Source of the DNA: Desulfobacterales bacterium
GTDB lineage: Bacteria; Desulfobacterota; Desulfobacteria; Desulfobacterales; C00003060
Direction: 5' to 3'
Length of the DNA stretch: 8,110 bases
Assembly: GCA_030629475.1 (NCBI GenBank)
Contig: DAOVOU010000074.1
Location: 1 to 8,110 of the forward strand
Positions within the stretch are counted from its first letter, which is position 1. Each line of letters begins with the position of its first letter. Shown here in pieces: positions 1-5,489 of this stretch. A program made the position numbers and the translations under genes. Below the pieces are notes generated by a model that did no database searches, was not told where the DNA came from, and saw nothing but the letters and a program-made list of their open reading frames with translations.

Positions 1-162
1 GATGGCCGACTTCACAGGGGTATCATCTTGCTTCGCCTTGAAGATGAACGATCTCAATCAAAAATCCAGGTACTATCTCGTCTTCTCAAGACATACCCAG
101 ATCGATTGTCAAACACATTCGTCGTAGTCACAGAAAAGCAGGTCCGTTTTGCCCGAAGGTAG
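1..162 (+). CDS. C-terminal fragment of a DUF5615 PIN-like toxin (partial)
   Basis: Frame 1 is open from the window edge to TAG at 160-162, giving 53 residues; the start lies upstream. The segment GIILLRLEDE, then a helix, then RLSNTFVVVTEKQVR matches the C-terminal strand-helix-strand pattern I know from DUF5615 proteins. These are small PIN-like presumed nucleases, usually the toxin half of a type II toxin-antitoxin pair with a DUF433 antitoxin. The catalytic acidic residues of the N-terminal half are outside the window, so activity cannot be judged. The attC site at 177-302 begins 14 bases after the stop, so the gene is the last one of an integron cassette. Toxin-antitoxin genes are common in large chromosomal integron arrays. 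The assignment rests on family pattern recognition only. Confidence 0.7.
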   Translation, partial: DGRLHRGIILLRLEDERSQSKIQVLSRLLKTYPDRLSNTFVVVTEKQVRFARR

Positions 163-176
163 ATTAAAAGGAGACG

Positions 177-302
177 TCCCAACCAGTCAGTGCACCAGAC
201 CGGAAAAGCCGTGCCGTTTTTTACATTAACGTCATTTCGTGTAAAACATCGAATTTTTCAACTTCCTTATGGCTTTTCCGGCTGGTGACTTTCACGTTCT
301 GC
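177..302 (+). other. Integron attC site 1 (end of cassette 0)
   Basis: The R'' box is TCCCAAC (177-183) and the R' box is GTTCTGC (296-302). Between them the left arm 189-210 pairs with the right arm 271-290 over 20 perfect base pairs, provided G192 and A199 are left unpaired. Single unpaired bases on the left arm only are the extrahelical-base signature of attC sites, which recombine as folded bottom strands. The 60-base loop (211-270) makes this a long site of about 126 bases. The expected crossover is G296|T297. R' and R'' do not match each other well here, which is normal because R' is contributed by the next cassette. Confidence 0.88.
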
Positions 303-1056
303 ATCAAAGAAAATGAAGGAAAAATCGAACATCATCAAATTTCCTGGCAATCGCTCAAAGTCACGCGCCTCGCATGATGAATACCATCACGAGTTCCATG
401 ATTTTGAAGCATGGGAGGCACTTGTTGAATTGCGTGAGGCAGAAAACTATCCCGGTTTGGTAAGGTACTGTAAACGAAGGGCAGAGAGATTTCCCGATGA
501 CCCATATTCCCAATTCTATCTGGGCGAAGCCTATGTTCTAAATGGAGAATATGAGAAAGCGATTGAGTTCCTTTCCGAGCATCATAAAAAACGATCCGAC
601 AACATGGATTTTCAGCATGTCATTTTGGATGCGCTGTTTGCATTGGGCAAGAATGAGAATGATTTTGATTGGACCGAGAAACCTGTCATCCTAAGAATGT
701 CAAGTGACATTCTTGACGCCTGTTATGACTTCCTGAAACCAAAAAGAAAGCCCCGGTCTGTAGTCGAACTACACATAGAATTCGTTATGGAAGGCTATTT
801 GCTTTTCACAGAGGAAGACCTTTTCAAAGCATTGGTGCAAGATCAGAGATTCATTGTTGATAATCTTGACGAAGGTCCGCTTTTTGCGGAAGTACGGGTA
901 CTTCGCAAGAGGAGAAGATAAGATCAACAAAAGAAGCAGGCACAACGCCTCAATAGCGTTCAACTAAACGAAGCAGATGCAGAACGAATCGCTGAAGCCA
1001 ACGGGGAGACAGCGTAGCTGATTGCGAGCATGTAGCCCCGTGGCTTAGCTCAGGCG
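297..1056 (+). mobile_element. Complete integron gene cassette 1
   Basis: This 760-bp unit is bounded by the crossover points G296|T297 and G1056|T1057. Its 5' end is TTCTGC, and its R'' box (979-985) is GCAGAAC, the exact reverse complement of G plus that 5' end. The two ends would therefore make a fully matched attC on circularisation. It holds one main gene, the TPR protein at 313-921, whose ATG is only 16 bases inside the left boundary, a typical promoterless cassette layout. Confidence 0.85.
313..921 (+). CDS. TPR-repeat protein of unknown function (cassette gene)
   Basis: The 202-residue product is soluble and charged, with no signal peptide or membrane segment. Residues 63-94 (PYSQFYLGEAYVLNGEYEKA core) form one recognisable tetratricopeptide helix pair, a protein-protein interaction fold. 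An extra helix pair is likely at 36-60. Residues 148-200 (EEDLFKALVQDQRF, a turn, then AEVRVLRKRRR) look like a small winged-helix module with a strongly basic tail; this is my inference. The N-terminus (about 1-25) is polar and probably flexible. The ATG at 313 lies just inside the cassette boundary, with only a weak AAAGAA ribosome-binding site before it, so translation may depend on upstream cassettes. I cannot assign a function. The pairing of a TPR with a possible DNA-binding end could suit a regulator or adaptor. Confidence 0.8.
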   Translation: MKEKSNIIKFPGNRSKSRASHDEYHHEFHDFEAWEALVELREAENYPGLVRYCKRRAERFPDDPYSQFYLGEAYVLNGEYEKAIEFLSEHHKKRSDNMDFQHVILDALFALGKNENDFDWTEKPVILRMSSDILDACYDFLKPKRKPRSVVELHIEFVMEGYLLFTEEDLFKALVQDQRFIVDNLDEGPLFAEVRVLRKRRR

Positions 1057-1062
1057 TTAGGC
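979..1062 (+). other. Integron attC site 2 (end of cassette 1)
   Basis: The R'' box is GCAGAAC (979-985) and the R' box is GTTAGGC (1056-1062). Left arm 991-1006 pairs with right arm 1036-1049 plus T1041 context over 14 perfect base pairs when G994 and A1000 are left unpaired. The block GGCTTAGCTCAGGCGTTAGGC (1042-1062, given from position 1042) closely resembles the classical right half of attC sites. The loop at 1007-1035 contains a small CAGC/GCTG hairpin. Crossover is expected at G1056|T1057. The site is 84 bases long. Confidence 0.9.
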
Positions 1063-1065
1063 CAT

Positions 1066-1155
1066 ATGTTGGCGTATGTGAAGAAAGGAAGTGAAAAGAA
1101 TGTGTTAGCATTAACGATTGAGCGTATGAAGGAATATCAAGCACAAAAAGGATGA
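1066..1155 (+). CDS. Possible 29-residue leader ORF of cassette 2
   Basis: ATG at 1066 opens a frame that ends at TGA 1153-1155, encoding a basic peptide that starts MLAYVKKGSEKNV and ends KEYQAQKG. It begins 10 bases after the cassette crossover point, where cassette genes normally start, and ends 13 bases before the GTG of the outer-membrane protein gene. The only ribosome-binding hint is the AGGC of the attC right end. It may be a short coupling or leader ORF that brings ribosomes to the downstream gene, or chance. The same frame is also open upstream apart from isolated stops, so it could be the tail of a decayed gene. Confidence 0.3.
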   Translation: MLAYVKKGSEKNVLALTIERMKEYQAQKG

Positions 1156-1166
1156 AAGGTGAGAGA
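1155..1166 (+). promoter_or_regulatory. Ribosome-binding site deciding the GTG start at 1169
   Basis: The purine-rich AAAGGTGAGAGAAA run contains AAGGTGAG about 6 bases before GTG 1169. It is the best Shine-Dalgarno match in this leader and supports a non-ATG start that yields a complete signal peptide. The next in-frame ATG (1268) would remove that signal peptide. Confidence 0.6.
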
Positions 1167-1168
1167 AA

Positions 1169-2059
1169 GTGAAAGAAATTTTGAGGAATTGCTTGTTAAT
1201 CGGTATTTGTTTTTTGTTTTCAGCTGTAGTTGCTTTTGCAGGTGACACAAATACGTCACCGACAGAAATGGCAAAAAGAAAGACTTATCGTGTGTCAGCT
1301 CCATTTGTTCCTGAACATAATTTTGCAATTGGCCTTGTCACTACCTATTTTGATTATGACGAGCCCAAGGTGATGGAGGAGGATGGCTTCATGTACGGAG
1401 TCGTTGGAGGCTATACTTACCATGGTATCAATAAACTCATGATTAATGCTAGTCTTGAATACAGTTCTGGTGATCTCGATTATGATGGCGAGACGTGGGA
1501 CGGTACCCCCGTAAGGGAGGACACAGATGATTGGATAGTGGAATGCCGTTTTTTGGTCGGCCATGACTATGTTCTTAGGGGTTCCATGGGTTATCGTAAG
1601 CATTTAATAACTCCTTTTATAGGTATTGGTTATCGTTATTGGAATGATGATATTGATGGAATTGGAGGTTATGAAAGAGAGGTAGAATACTTGTATTCTC
1701 CTATTGGCCTCAAAACGGTTAGTCTTTTGTCGGATAATTGGAAATGGGGAATCAGTATAGAATATGATTTTTTCTGGGGTGGAAAAGTTAAAAGTCACCT
1801 TAGCGATGCCGTTCCCGGACTTAATGATCCTGAGGTTGATCAAGATTTCGCAGATGGGTATGGCGTAAGGCTTTCCCTCCGCTTTAAGAGGGAATTTGCC
1901 AGCAATTATGCCTTATCTATTGAACCGTATATAAGATATTGGGATATCGATAAATCAGAAACAGAAACTCTTACTTACTATGGGACCCCAGTAGGTTATG
2001 TATGGGAACCTAAAAACGATACTACGTCTTATGGGTTTCGTCTGAGTTTCGAATTCTAA
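1169..2059 (+). CDS. Exported outer-membrane beta-barrel protein (cassette gene)
   Basis: The 296-residue product starts at GTG. Residues 1-24 form a classic Sec signal peptide: KEILRN, then a hydrophobic core LLIGICFLFSAVVAFA, with probable cleavage at AFA|GD. There is no lipobox. The mature part shows alternating polar and aromatic strands ending at tight turns (for example GVVGGYTYHG, ISIEYDFFWGGKV, ALSIEPYIRYWD). It ends YGFRLSFEF, with the terminal phenylalanine typical of barrels inserted by the BAM machinery. Acidic aromatic loops (DYDGETWDGT, YWNDDIDGIGG) would face outward. I expect a small to medium barrel, probably 8-12 strands, in the outer membrane, which implies a Gram-negative host. 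Substrate and role are unknown. It follows the 29-codon ORF by 13 bases and precedes an attC by 92 bases. Base composition is AT-richer than the nnr/adh genes, in keeping with acquisition as a cassette. Confidence 0.85.
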   Translation: MKEILRNCLLIGICFLFSAVVAFAGDTNTSPTEMAKRKTYRVSAPFVPEHNFAIGLVTTYFDYDEPKVMEEDGFMYGVVGGYTYHGINKLMINASLEYSSGDLDYDGETWDGTPVREDTDDWIVECRFLVGHDYVLRGSMGYRKHLITPFIGIGYRYWNDDIDGIGGYEREVEYLYSPIGLKTVSLLSDNWKWGISIEYDFFWGGKVKSHLSDAVPGLNDPEVDQDFADGYGVRLSLRFKREFASNYALSIEPYIRYWDIDKSETETLTYYGTPVGYVWEPKNDTTSYGFRLSFEF

Positions 2060-2151
2060 AGACGTAGTACTTATAGCTTTGAAAACCCAGGGCAATGAAA
2101 GAGGTCAGCCCTTAATATTAATCACTCGACATTAAAGGAAATGGAAATTTG

Positions 2152-2223
2152 GCCTAACAATGGGATCAACTCGGACTTGAAAAAGCTGGAGCTTTTTCAA
2201 GCCGGTTATCCCAAACGTTGGGT
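2152..2223 (+). other. Integron attC site 3 (end of cassette 2)
   Basis: The R'' box is GCCTAAC (2152-2158) and the R' box is GTTGGGT (2217-2223); both fit the RYYYAAC/GTTRRRY consensus. The left arm 2162-2174 pairs with 2202-2212 and continues into a perfect 12-bp terminal hairpin (2176-2187 with 2190-2201, GG loop). That is 23 pairs in total, with only C2167, T2171 and A2175 unpaired, all on the left arm. At 72 bases this is a compact, well-preserved site. Crossover is expected at G2217|T2218. The hairpin could also serve as a transcription terminator for the gene before it, but no T-run follows. Confidence 0.93.
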
Positions 2224-2458
2224 GGCCACTCAACAAGAGGGATCAGATGCACGGGACTCCAGATCTCAACGGACTTATTAGCAGCGTCATCGGATCTGTC
2301 AAAGCTGCGTTCAAAGATCTCGATACCTGGACGACCGAGGAGAAGAGTCGTAGCACGCCCTTCACGACTCGGCTATTCCCCGAATTGCGTCTTCTGGCGG
2401 AGAAACTCGGTGTCGACGTTCGGCTGACATATGAACAGCCTCGGAATTGGGAATTTCT
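2218..2458 (+). mobile_element. Truncated integron gene cassette 3
   Basis: The cassette begins at T2218 (TTGGGT). Its own R'' box should be ACCCAAC, and neither that box nor a foldable attC is found before the - strand gene that ends at 2609. The cassette sequence seems to stop near 2458, where a 12-bp tandem duplication and an inverted repeat begin. The right boundary is therefore estimated. Confidence 0.55.
2236..2242 (+). promoter_or_regulatory. Ribosome-binding site for the cassette 3 gene
   Basis: AGAGGGA lies 4 bases before ATG 2247 and favours this start over other in-frame or out-of-frame starts in the region. Confidence 0.45.
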
Positions 2459-2507
2459 GAGTAGGAAAGGGAGTAGGAAAGGGGACGTTGTTGAATTTGT
2501 TGAATAA
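2247..2507 (+). CDS. Hypothetical cassette protein, probably 3'-truncated
   Basis: The frame encodes 86 residues from ATG 2247, which has a ribosome-binding site. Residues 1-68 (amphipathic helix LISSVIGSVKAAFKDLD, then LFPELRLLAEKLGVDVRLTYEQ) look like the folded start of a soluble protein. From about residue 71 the sequence changes to SRKGSRKGDVVEFVE. It is encoded by a 12-bp duplication and the left arm of an inverted repeat, and stops inside the repeat loop. I infer that the true C-terminus was lost when repeat DNA joined here. I do not recognise the family. Whether the shortened product is stable or expressed is unknown. Confidence 0.5.
   Translation: MHGTPDLNGLISSVIGSVKAAFKDLDTWTTEEKSRSTPFTTRLFPELRLLAEKLGVDVRLTYEQPRNWEFLSRKGSRKGDVVEFVE
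2459..2482 (+). repeat. Tandem duplication of a 12-bp unit
   Basis: GAGTAGGAAAGG occurs twice head to tail (2459-2470 and 2471-2482). It is in frame with the cassette 3 ORF and gives SRKG twice. It sits at the junction between cassette sequence and the following inverted repeat. Confidence 0.75.
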
Positions 2508-2553
2508 CTATCGCGATAACAGATGATAAGTCAACGAATTCAACAATGTCCCC
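2481..2553. repeat. 23-bp imperfect inverted repeat with palindromic loop
   Basis: The left arm 2481-2503 (GGGGACGTTGTTGAATT...) pairs with the right arm 2531-2553 (...AATTCAACAATGTCCCC) with 2 mismatches in 23. The 27-base loop contains the palindrome TATCGCGATA (2509-2518). The structure resembles a REP- or MITE-like hairpin element. No T-run follows, so it is not a standard terminator. A REP-associated transposase remnant lies about 3 kb away at 5490-5678, which makes a REP origin attractive but unproven. Confidence 0.7.
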
Positions 2554-2608
2554 GATTTCCCCCCAACATAGTATCAAGTCATATGAAAAAGGCTATAGTA
2601 TACTCCTG

Positions 2609-3631
2609 TCATTGCAAGGGGAGCGAGGCAATCTCGATCACAGCAAGGGGCTGTTCCAATTTCCCCTCCTTAGCCAGTATGAGGGCATCCTGTAATTCTT
2701 CAAAGGAGAAGAGGCTTGCTCCGACTCTCGACTCCAGCTTGTCAACAATCTCGAAAAATCCTTCTGCATCAGATTTGTTCAGGTTATAGAGGGTCCTTAT
2801 GGAGCGCCCCCAGAGATTTTTGCTGTAATTCTCAATAACAATCGGAGATGCGCTCACAGGTGCCAGCACTACGGTTCCACCTCTTTCGACCTGAGAAAGG
2901 GCCGGCTCAACCAGGTTTCCCGCAGGAGGGAAGATAATGGCCGAGTCTAATTGGCAGGGTACCCCCTCTTTTGATGCGTCGGCCGCCCATTTTGCCCCCG
3001 CCTTCTTAGCGCCTTCGATATTTTTTGGAGATCTGGTGCTCACGTATGTCTCTATGCCCATAAATTGAGCTATTCCTAAAACAAAATAAGCCGTGGGGCC
3101 GAATCCGTAAATTCCCAACTTGTCTCCCTCTTGGGCCTCTGTGAGTTTAAAGGCTGCGTATCCGGCTATGCCGGGGCACATGAGCGGTGCGATCTCAGAA
3201 GGCTCCAATCGGACATCATTTAAAGGCAAGGCATACTCTTCTGGGATGGTTACATACTCTGCGTATCCACCATGGGTGTCCCAGCCCGTGCACTTGATCT
3301 GGGAACAGAAGTTTTCTCTCCCTGATAAGCAGTACTTGCATCTCTTGCAGGAGCCATACAGCCAGTAAACGCCAGCCTTATCACCAACGCTGAACCGTTT
3401 CACGTCTTTTCCTGCCTCATCGACAACACCCACAATCTCGTGCCCCAAAATGACAGGAGATTTCTTCAAGGGAAGGTCACCCTCAGCGATGTGGATATCC
3501 GTTCTACAGGCCCCGCAAACCAGGATCTTTATTCGTACTTCATGGTCTTGTGCATGAGGTGTGGGGACCTCCACAAGCTGCAATGGCCTATCCTCTATCT
3601 TCGCCTGTTTTTCGAGTATCCATGCCTTCAT
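2609..3631 (-). CDS. Zinc-dependent alcohol dehydrogenase (MDR family)
   Basis: The 340-residue protein has the full layout of a medium-chain zinc alcohol dehydrogenase, which oxidises alcohols or reduces aldehydes with a nicotinamide cofactor. Catalytic-zinc ligands are C42 (in CGACRTDIH), H64 with E65 (GHEIVG) and C152 (MCPGIAGY). Structural-zinc cysteines are C95, C98, C101 and C109. The Rossmann segment is GIYGFGPTAYFVLG at 173-186. It has alanine at the third position of the GxGxx(G/A) pattern, and the next strand ends in YVSTRS without the aspartate typical of NAD-specific members, which hints at NADP(H) use. The overall pattern fits the AdhP-like 'zinc-binding alcohol dehydrogenase family 2' group. 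The start is set by MKAWILEK and an AGGA motif 7 bases upstream. It lies 9 bases after the stop of nnr, so the two are probably co-transcribed. The physiological substrate is unknown. Confidence 0.9.
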   Translation of the reverse strand: MKAWILEKQAKIEDRPLQLVEVPTPHAQDHEVRIKILVCGACRTDIHIAEGDLPLKKSPVILGHEIVGVVDEAGKDVKRFSVGDKAGVYWLYGSCKRCKYCLSGRENFCSQIKCTGWDTHGGYAEYVTIPEEYALPLNDVRLEPSEIAPLMCPGIAGYAAFKLTEAQEGDKLGIYGFGPTAYFVLGIAQFMGIETYVSTRSPKNIEGAKKAGAKWAADASKEGVPCQLDSAIIFPPAGNLVEPALSQVERGGTVVLAPVSASPIVIENYSKNLWGRSIRTLYNLNKSDAEGFFEIVDKLESRVGASLFSFEELQDALILAKEGKLEQPLAVIEIASLPLQ

Positions 3632-3640
3632 GGCCTTGTC

Positions 3641-5215
3641 CTATATCACGTGTGCCCCTACGTACCGGTCCCTGAAGGTCTCATCAAGGCATTCCCGGTC
3701 CATCTTCATGGCAAGTGGGAGGTAGTCCAGAATATCCTGGGCTGTTATTCCATCTTCGCCTTTGTCTCTGGCCGCAAGATCACCGGAAAATCCATGGATG
3801 AACACGCCTTTCCTCACGGCATCGTAAATAGGGAGTCCCAGGCCGAACATGGCAGCAATGGTTCCGGTCAGGACATCGCCCGCCCCTGCCGTTGCCATAC
3901 CGGGATTCCCGCTCATGTTGATAAAGACTCTTTCATCAGGATATCCTATGAGCGAATGAGCGCCTTTCAAAACGATCATGGCATTGAGTTTCCTGGCAGT
4001 ACGCTGCAAGATGTCTATCTTATTGGCGTCTATTTCGCCCACCCCTATTTTTGTCATTCTGGACATCTCACCCAGATGAGGCGTAAGGATGGTCCCTGCC
4101 TTTCTTTCTCTTACGATTTCCAGATCCTCACACAGGGCCGTAATGCCGTCGCCGTCTATGAGGAGCGGTTTGCTGATCTTCCTTGCCAACTCCCTTGCCA
4201 GTTGTTGGGTTTGCTCATCCAGGGACAAACCAGGACCCAGAACCACCATGTCCATTTTGTCTGAGAGTTCCAGCAGCGCATCCTTATTTTCAATGGAGAT
4301 GCTCCCTGATCCTGTCTCTTTCTGAGGGACAAAGACGATCTCACTCCCCTTATTTGCTATAAAGGGCGCCATGGAGCCGGGCGCTGCAAGACGAGAGTAC
4401 CCGCCCCCGGCCTTCAGAAGAGATAGGGCCGCATAATAGGGTGCCCCAAAATAACTGGAAGCACCGGCAATGAACAGAACTTCACCAAAGTCTCCCTTAT
4501 GACCGTCTTGATCCCTGGGGGGAAGTTTCAGCGGATGGTTGATCTCAATCTTCATTGAATCTGTGTTATACATCGACGGAGGGAAGGATATGTGCGTGAC
4601 GTATAATTTCCCGCACAAGCCATATCCTGGGAAAAGCATATTCCCTATCTTGGGGAGCCCAAAGGTTACGGTGTAATCCGCCCTCATGGCTGTCCCCATG
4701 ATTTTTCCTGTGTCGCCTTGGACACCCGATGGGATGTCAACGCAAAAGACCGTTTTCCCGCTCCCGTTGACCAGTTCAATCACATCACGGTAGACTCCCC
4801 CAACATCCCGTGTGAGGCCTGTGCCAAAGATTGCGTCCACAACGGCGTCGCAATGGTAAAGATCAATTTTGACCGATTCCGCGGATTCAAGGGGGCGGAC
4901 TTCTACAGGCAGGCCAGACACAATGTCGAGGTTCATCTTTGCTGCACCCTTGAATTTGCTCTGGTCACCTAAGACGAAGACCTTGACCTCTCCGCCATTT
5001 GAGTGGATCTTTCTTGCAATAACAAATCCGTCCCCCCCGTTGTTACCGATACCGCAAAAGACAACGAATTTTTTGTCTTTTATGCCGAATTCCTTTAATA
5101 GAGCGAAGTAAACAGCCTGCCCTGCATTTTCCATCAAGAGGTCTTCTATGATGCCAAATTTTTCTATAGCAGTCCTATCCAGTTCCCTCATCTCGGAGAC
5201 CCTACTTATCTTCAT
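3641..5215 (-). CDS. nnr: Bifunctional NAD(P)H-hydrate epimerase / ADP-dependent NAD(P)HX dehydratase
   Basis: The 524-residue cytosolic protein is a fusion of the two nicotinamide repair enzymes. The N-terminal YjeF epimerase domain (about 1-215) interconverts R and S forms of hydrated NAD(P)H; it shows GIGNNGGDG (55-63), DAIFGTGL (127-134) and CVDIPSGV with the likely catalytic D160. The C-terminal ribokinase-like dehydratase domain (about 225-505) uses ADP to turn S-NAD(P)HX back to NAD(P)H; it shows KGDFGEVLFIAGA (240-252), GPGL (327-330), IDGDGI (353-358), LTPHLGEM and GNPGMATAGAGDVLTG with D447 of the GxGD type. Length equals the usual bifunctional form (about 490-530). The start ATG is backed by a GGAGGT at ideal spacing. 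It is first in a unit with the alcohol dehydrogenase at 2609-3631. Family assignment is firm. Confidence 0.97.
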   Translation of the reverse strand: MKISRVSEMRELDRTAIEKFGIIEDLLMENAGQAVYFALLKEFGIKDKKFVVFCGIGNNGGDGFVIARKIHSNGGEVKVFVLGDQSKFKGAAKMNLDIVSGLPVEVRPLESAESVKIDLYHCDAVVDAIFGTGLTRDVGGVYRDVIELVNGSGKTVFCVDIPSGVQGDTGKIMGTAMRADYTVTFGLPKIGNMLFPGYGLCGKLYVTHISFPPSMYNTDSMKIEINHPLKLPPRDQDGHKGDFGEVLFIAGASSYFGAPYYAALSLLKAGGGYSRLAAPGSMAPFIANKGSEIVFVPQKETGSGSISIENKDALLELSDKMDMVVLGPGLSLDEQTQQLARELARKISKPLLIDGDGITALCEDLEIVRERKAGTILTPHLGEMSRMTKIGVGEIDANKIDILQRTARKLNAMIVLKGAHSLIGYPDERVFINMSGNPGMATAGAGDVLTGTIAAMFGLGLPIYDAVRKGVFIHGFSGDLAARDKGEDGITAQDILDYLPLAMKMDRECLDETFRDRYVGAHVI

Positions 5216-5220
5216 TTCCC

Positions 5221-5226
5221 ACCTCC
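5221..5226 (-). promoter_or_regulatory. Strong Shine-Dalgarno of nnr
   Basis: On the - strand GGAGGT stands 5 bases before the ATG at 5215. It fixes the start codon and indicates efficient initiation. Confidence 0.8.
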
Positions 5227-5489
5227 AGTGAAGCTCAAATAAGATCGTTCTTATCTATTTTCATTCCCACAGAGGGTTGTTACGGAAAAGCTTGAGAGTG
5301 CGAGCACAATAGCCGCACAGTACTGTGATGTCAATAACAGATGTCAATAGGGATGATGTGATGTCGCGCATCCGGTGTGCCGATACGACTTCTCCGCGGT
5401 ATATTCGCACCTCCATCATATTTTGCTACTAATGGAAACACATAAACATGTGAGCCTTGAAGTCACAAAAGATTGAGGGGTAGAATAGC
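5227..5489. other. Non-coding region upstream of nnr
   Basis: No convincing gene was found here. It must contain the nnr promoter, but I see no clear -10/-35 pair. Features visible: ATAAGA (5239-5244) and TCTTAT (5249-5254) form a short palindrome in the nnr leader; GATGTCAATA occurs twice with 13-base spacing (5327-5336, 5340-5349), next to the palindrome CAGTACTG (5318-5325). Any of these could be an operator, but none matches a regulator I know. Confidence 0.4.

Larger units (their letters stand above)
1057..2217 (+). mobile_element. Complete integron gene cassette 2
   Basis: This 1161-bp unit runs between the crossover points G1056|T1057 and G2217|T2218. Its 5' end TTAGGC preceded by G is exactly complementary to its own R'' box GCCTAAC (2152-2158), again as expected for one excisable circle. 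It carries a 29-codon mini-ORF starting 10 bases inside the boundary and a 296-codon outer-membrane protein gene. At more than 1.1 kb it is larger than a typical cassette. Confidence 0.87.

Noticed and set aside
1295..1843. Two open frames on the - strand (102 and 79 codons)
   Set aside because: They are fully antisense to the outer-membrane protein gene, which has a signal peptide and barrel pattern; the - strand products show no recognisable features.
2152..2223. Simple rho-independent terminator after the barrel gene
   Set aside because: The stem is strong, but there is no T-run, and the unpaired bases on one arm plus the R''/R' boxes fit attC better.
2561..2567. CCCCAAC as a possible R'' box ending cassette 3
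   Set aside because: It differs by one base from the expected ACCCAAC, but the following 130 bases contain no pairing arms and no GTT-type R' box, so no attC can be built.
3440..4264. A 274-codon open frame on the + strand
   Set aside because: It lies antisense to the well-supported nnr and alcohol dehydrogenase genes, has no family motifs, a cysteine/histidine-rich composition typical of shadow frames, and no ribosome-binding site.
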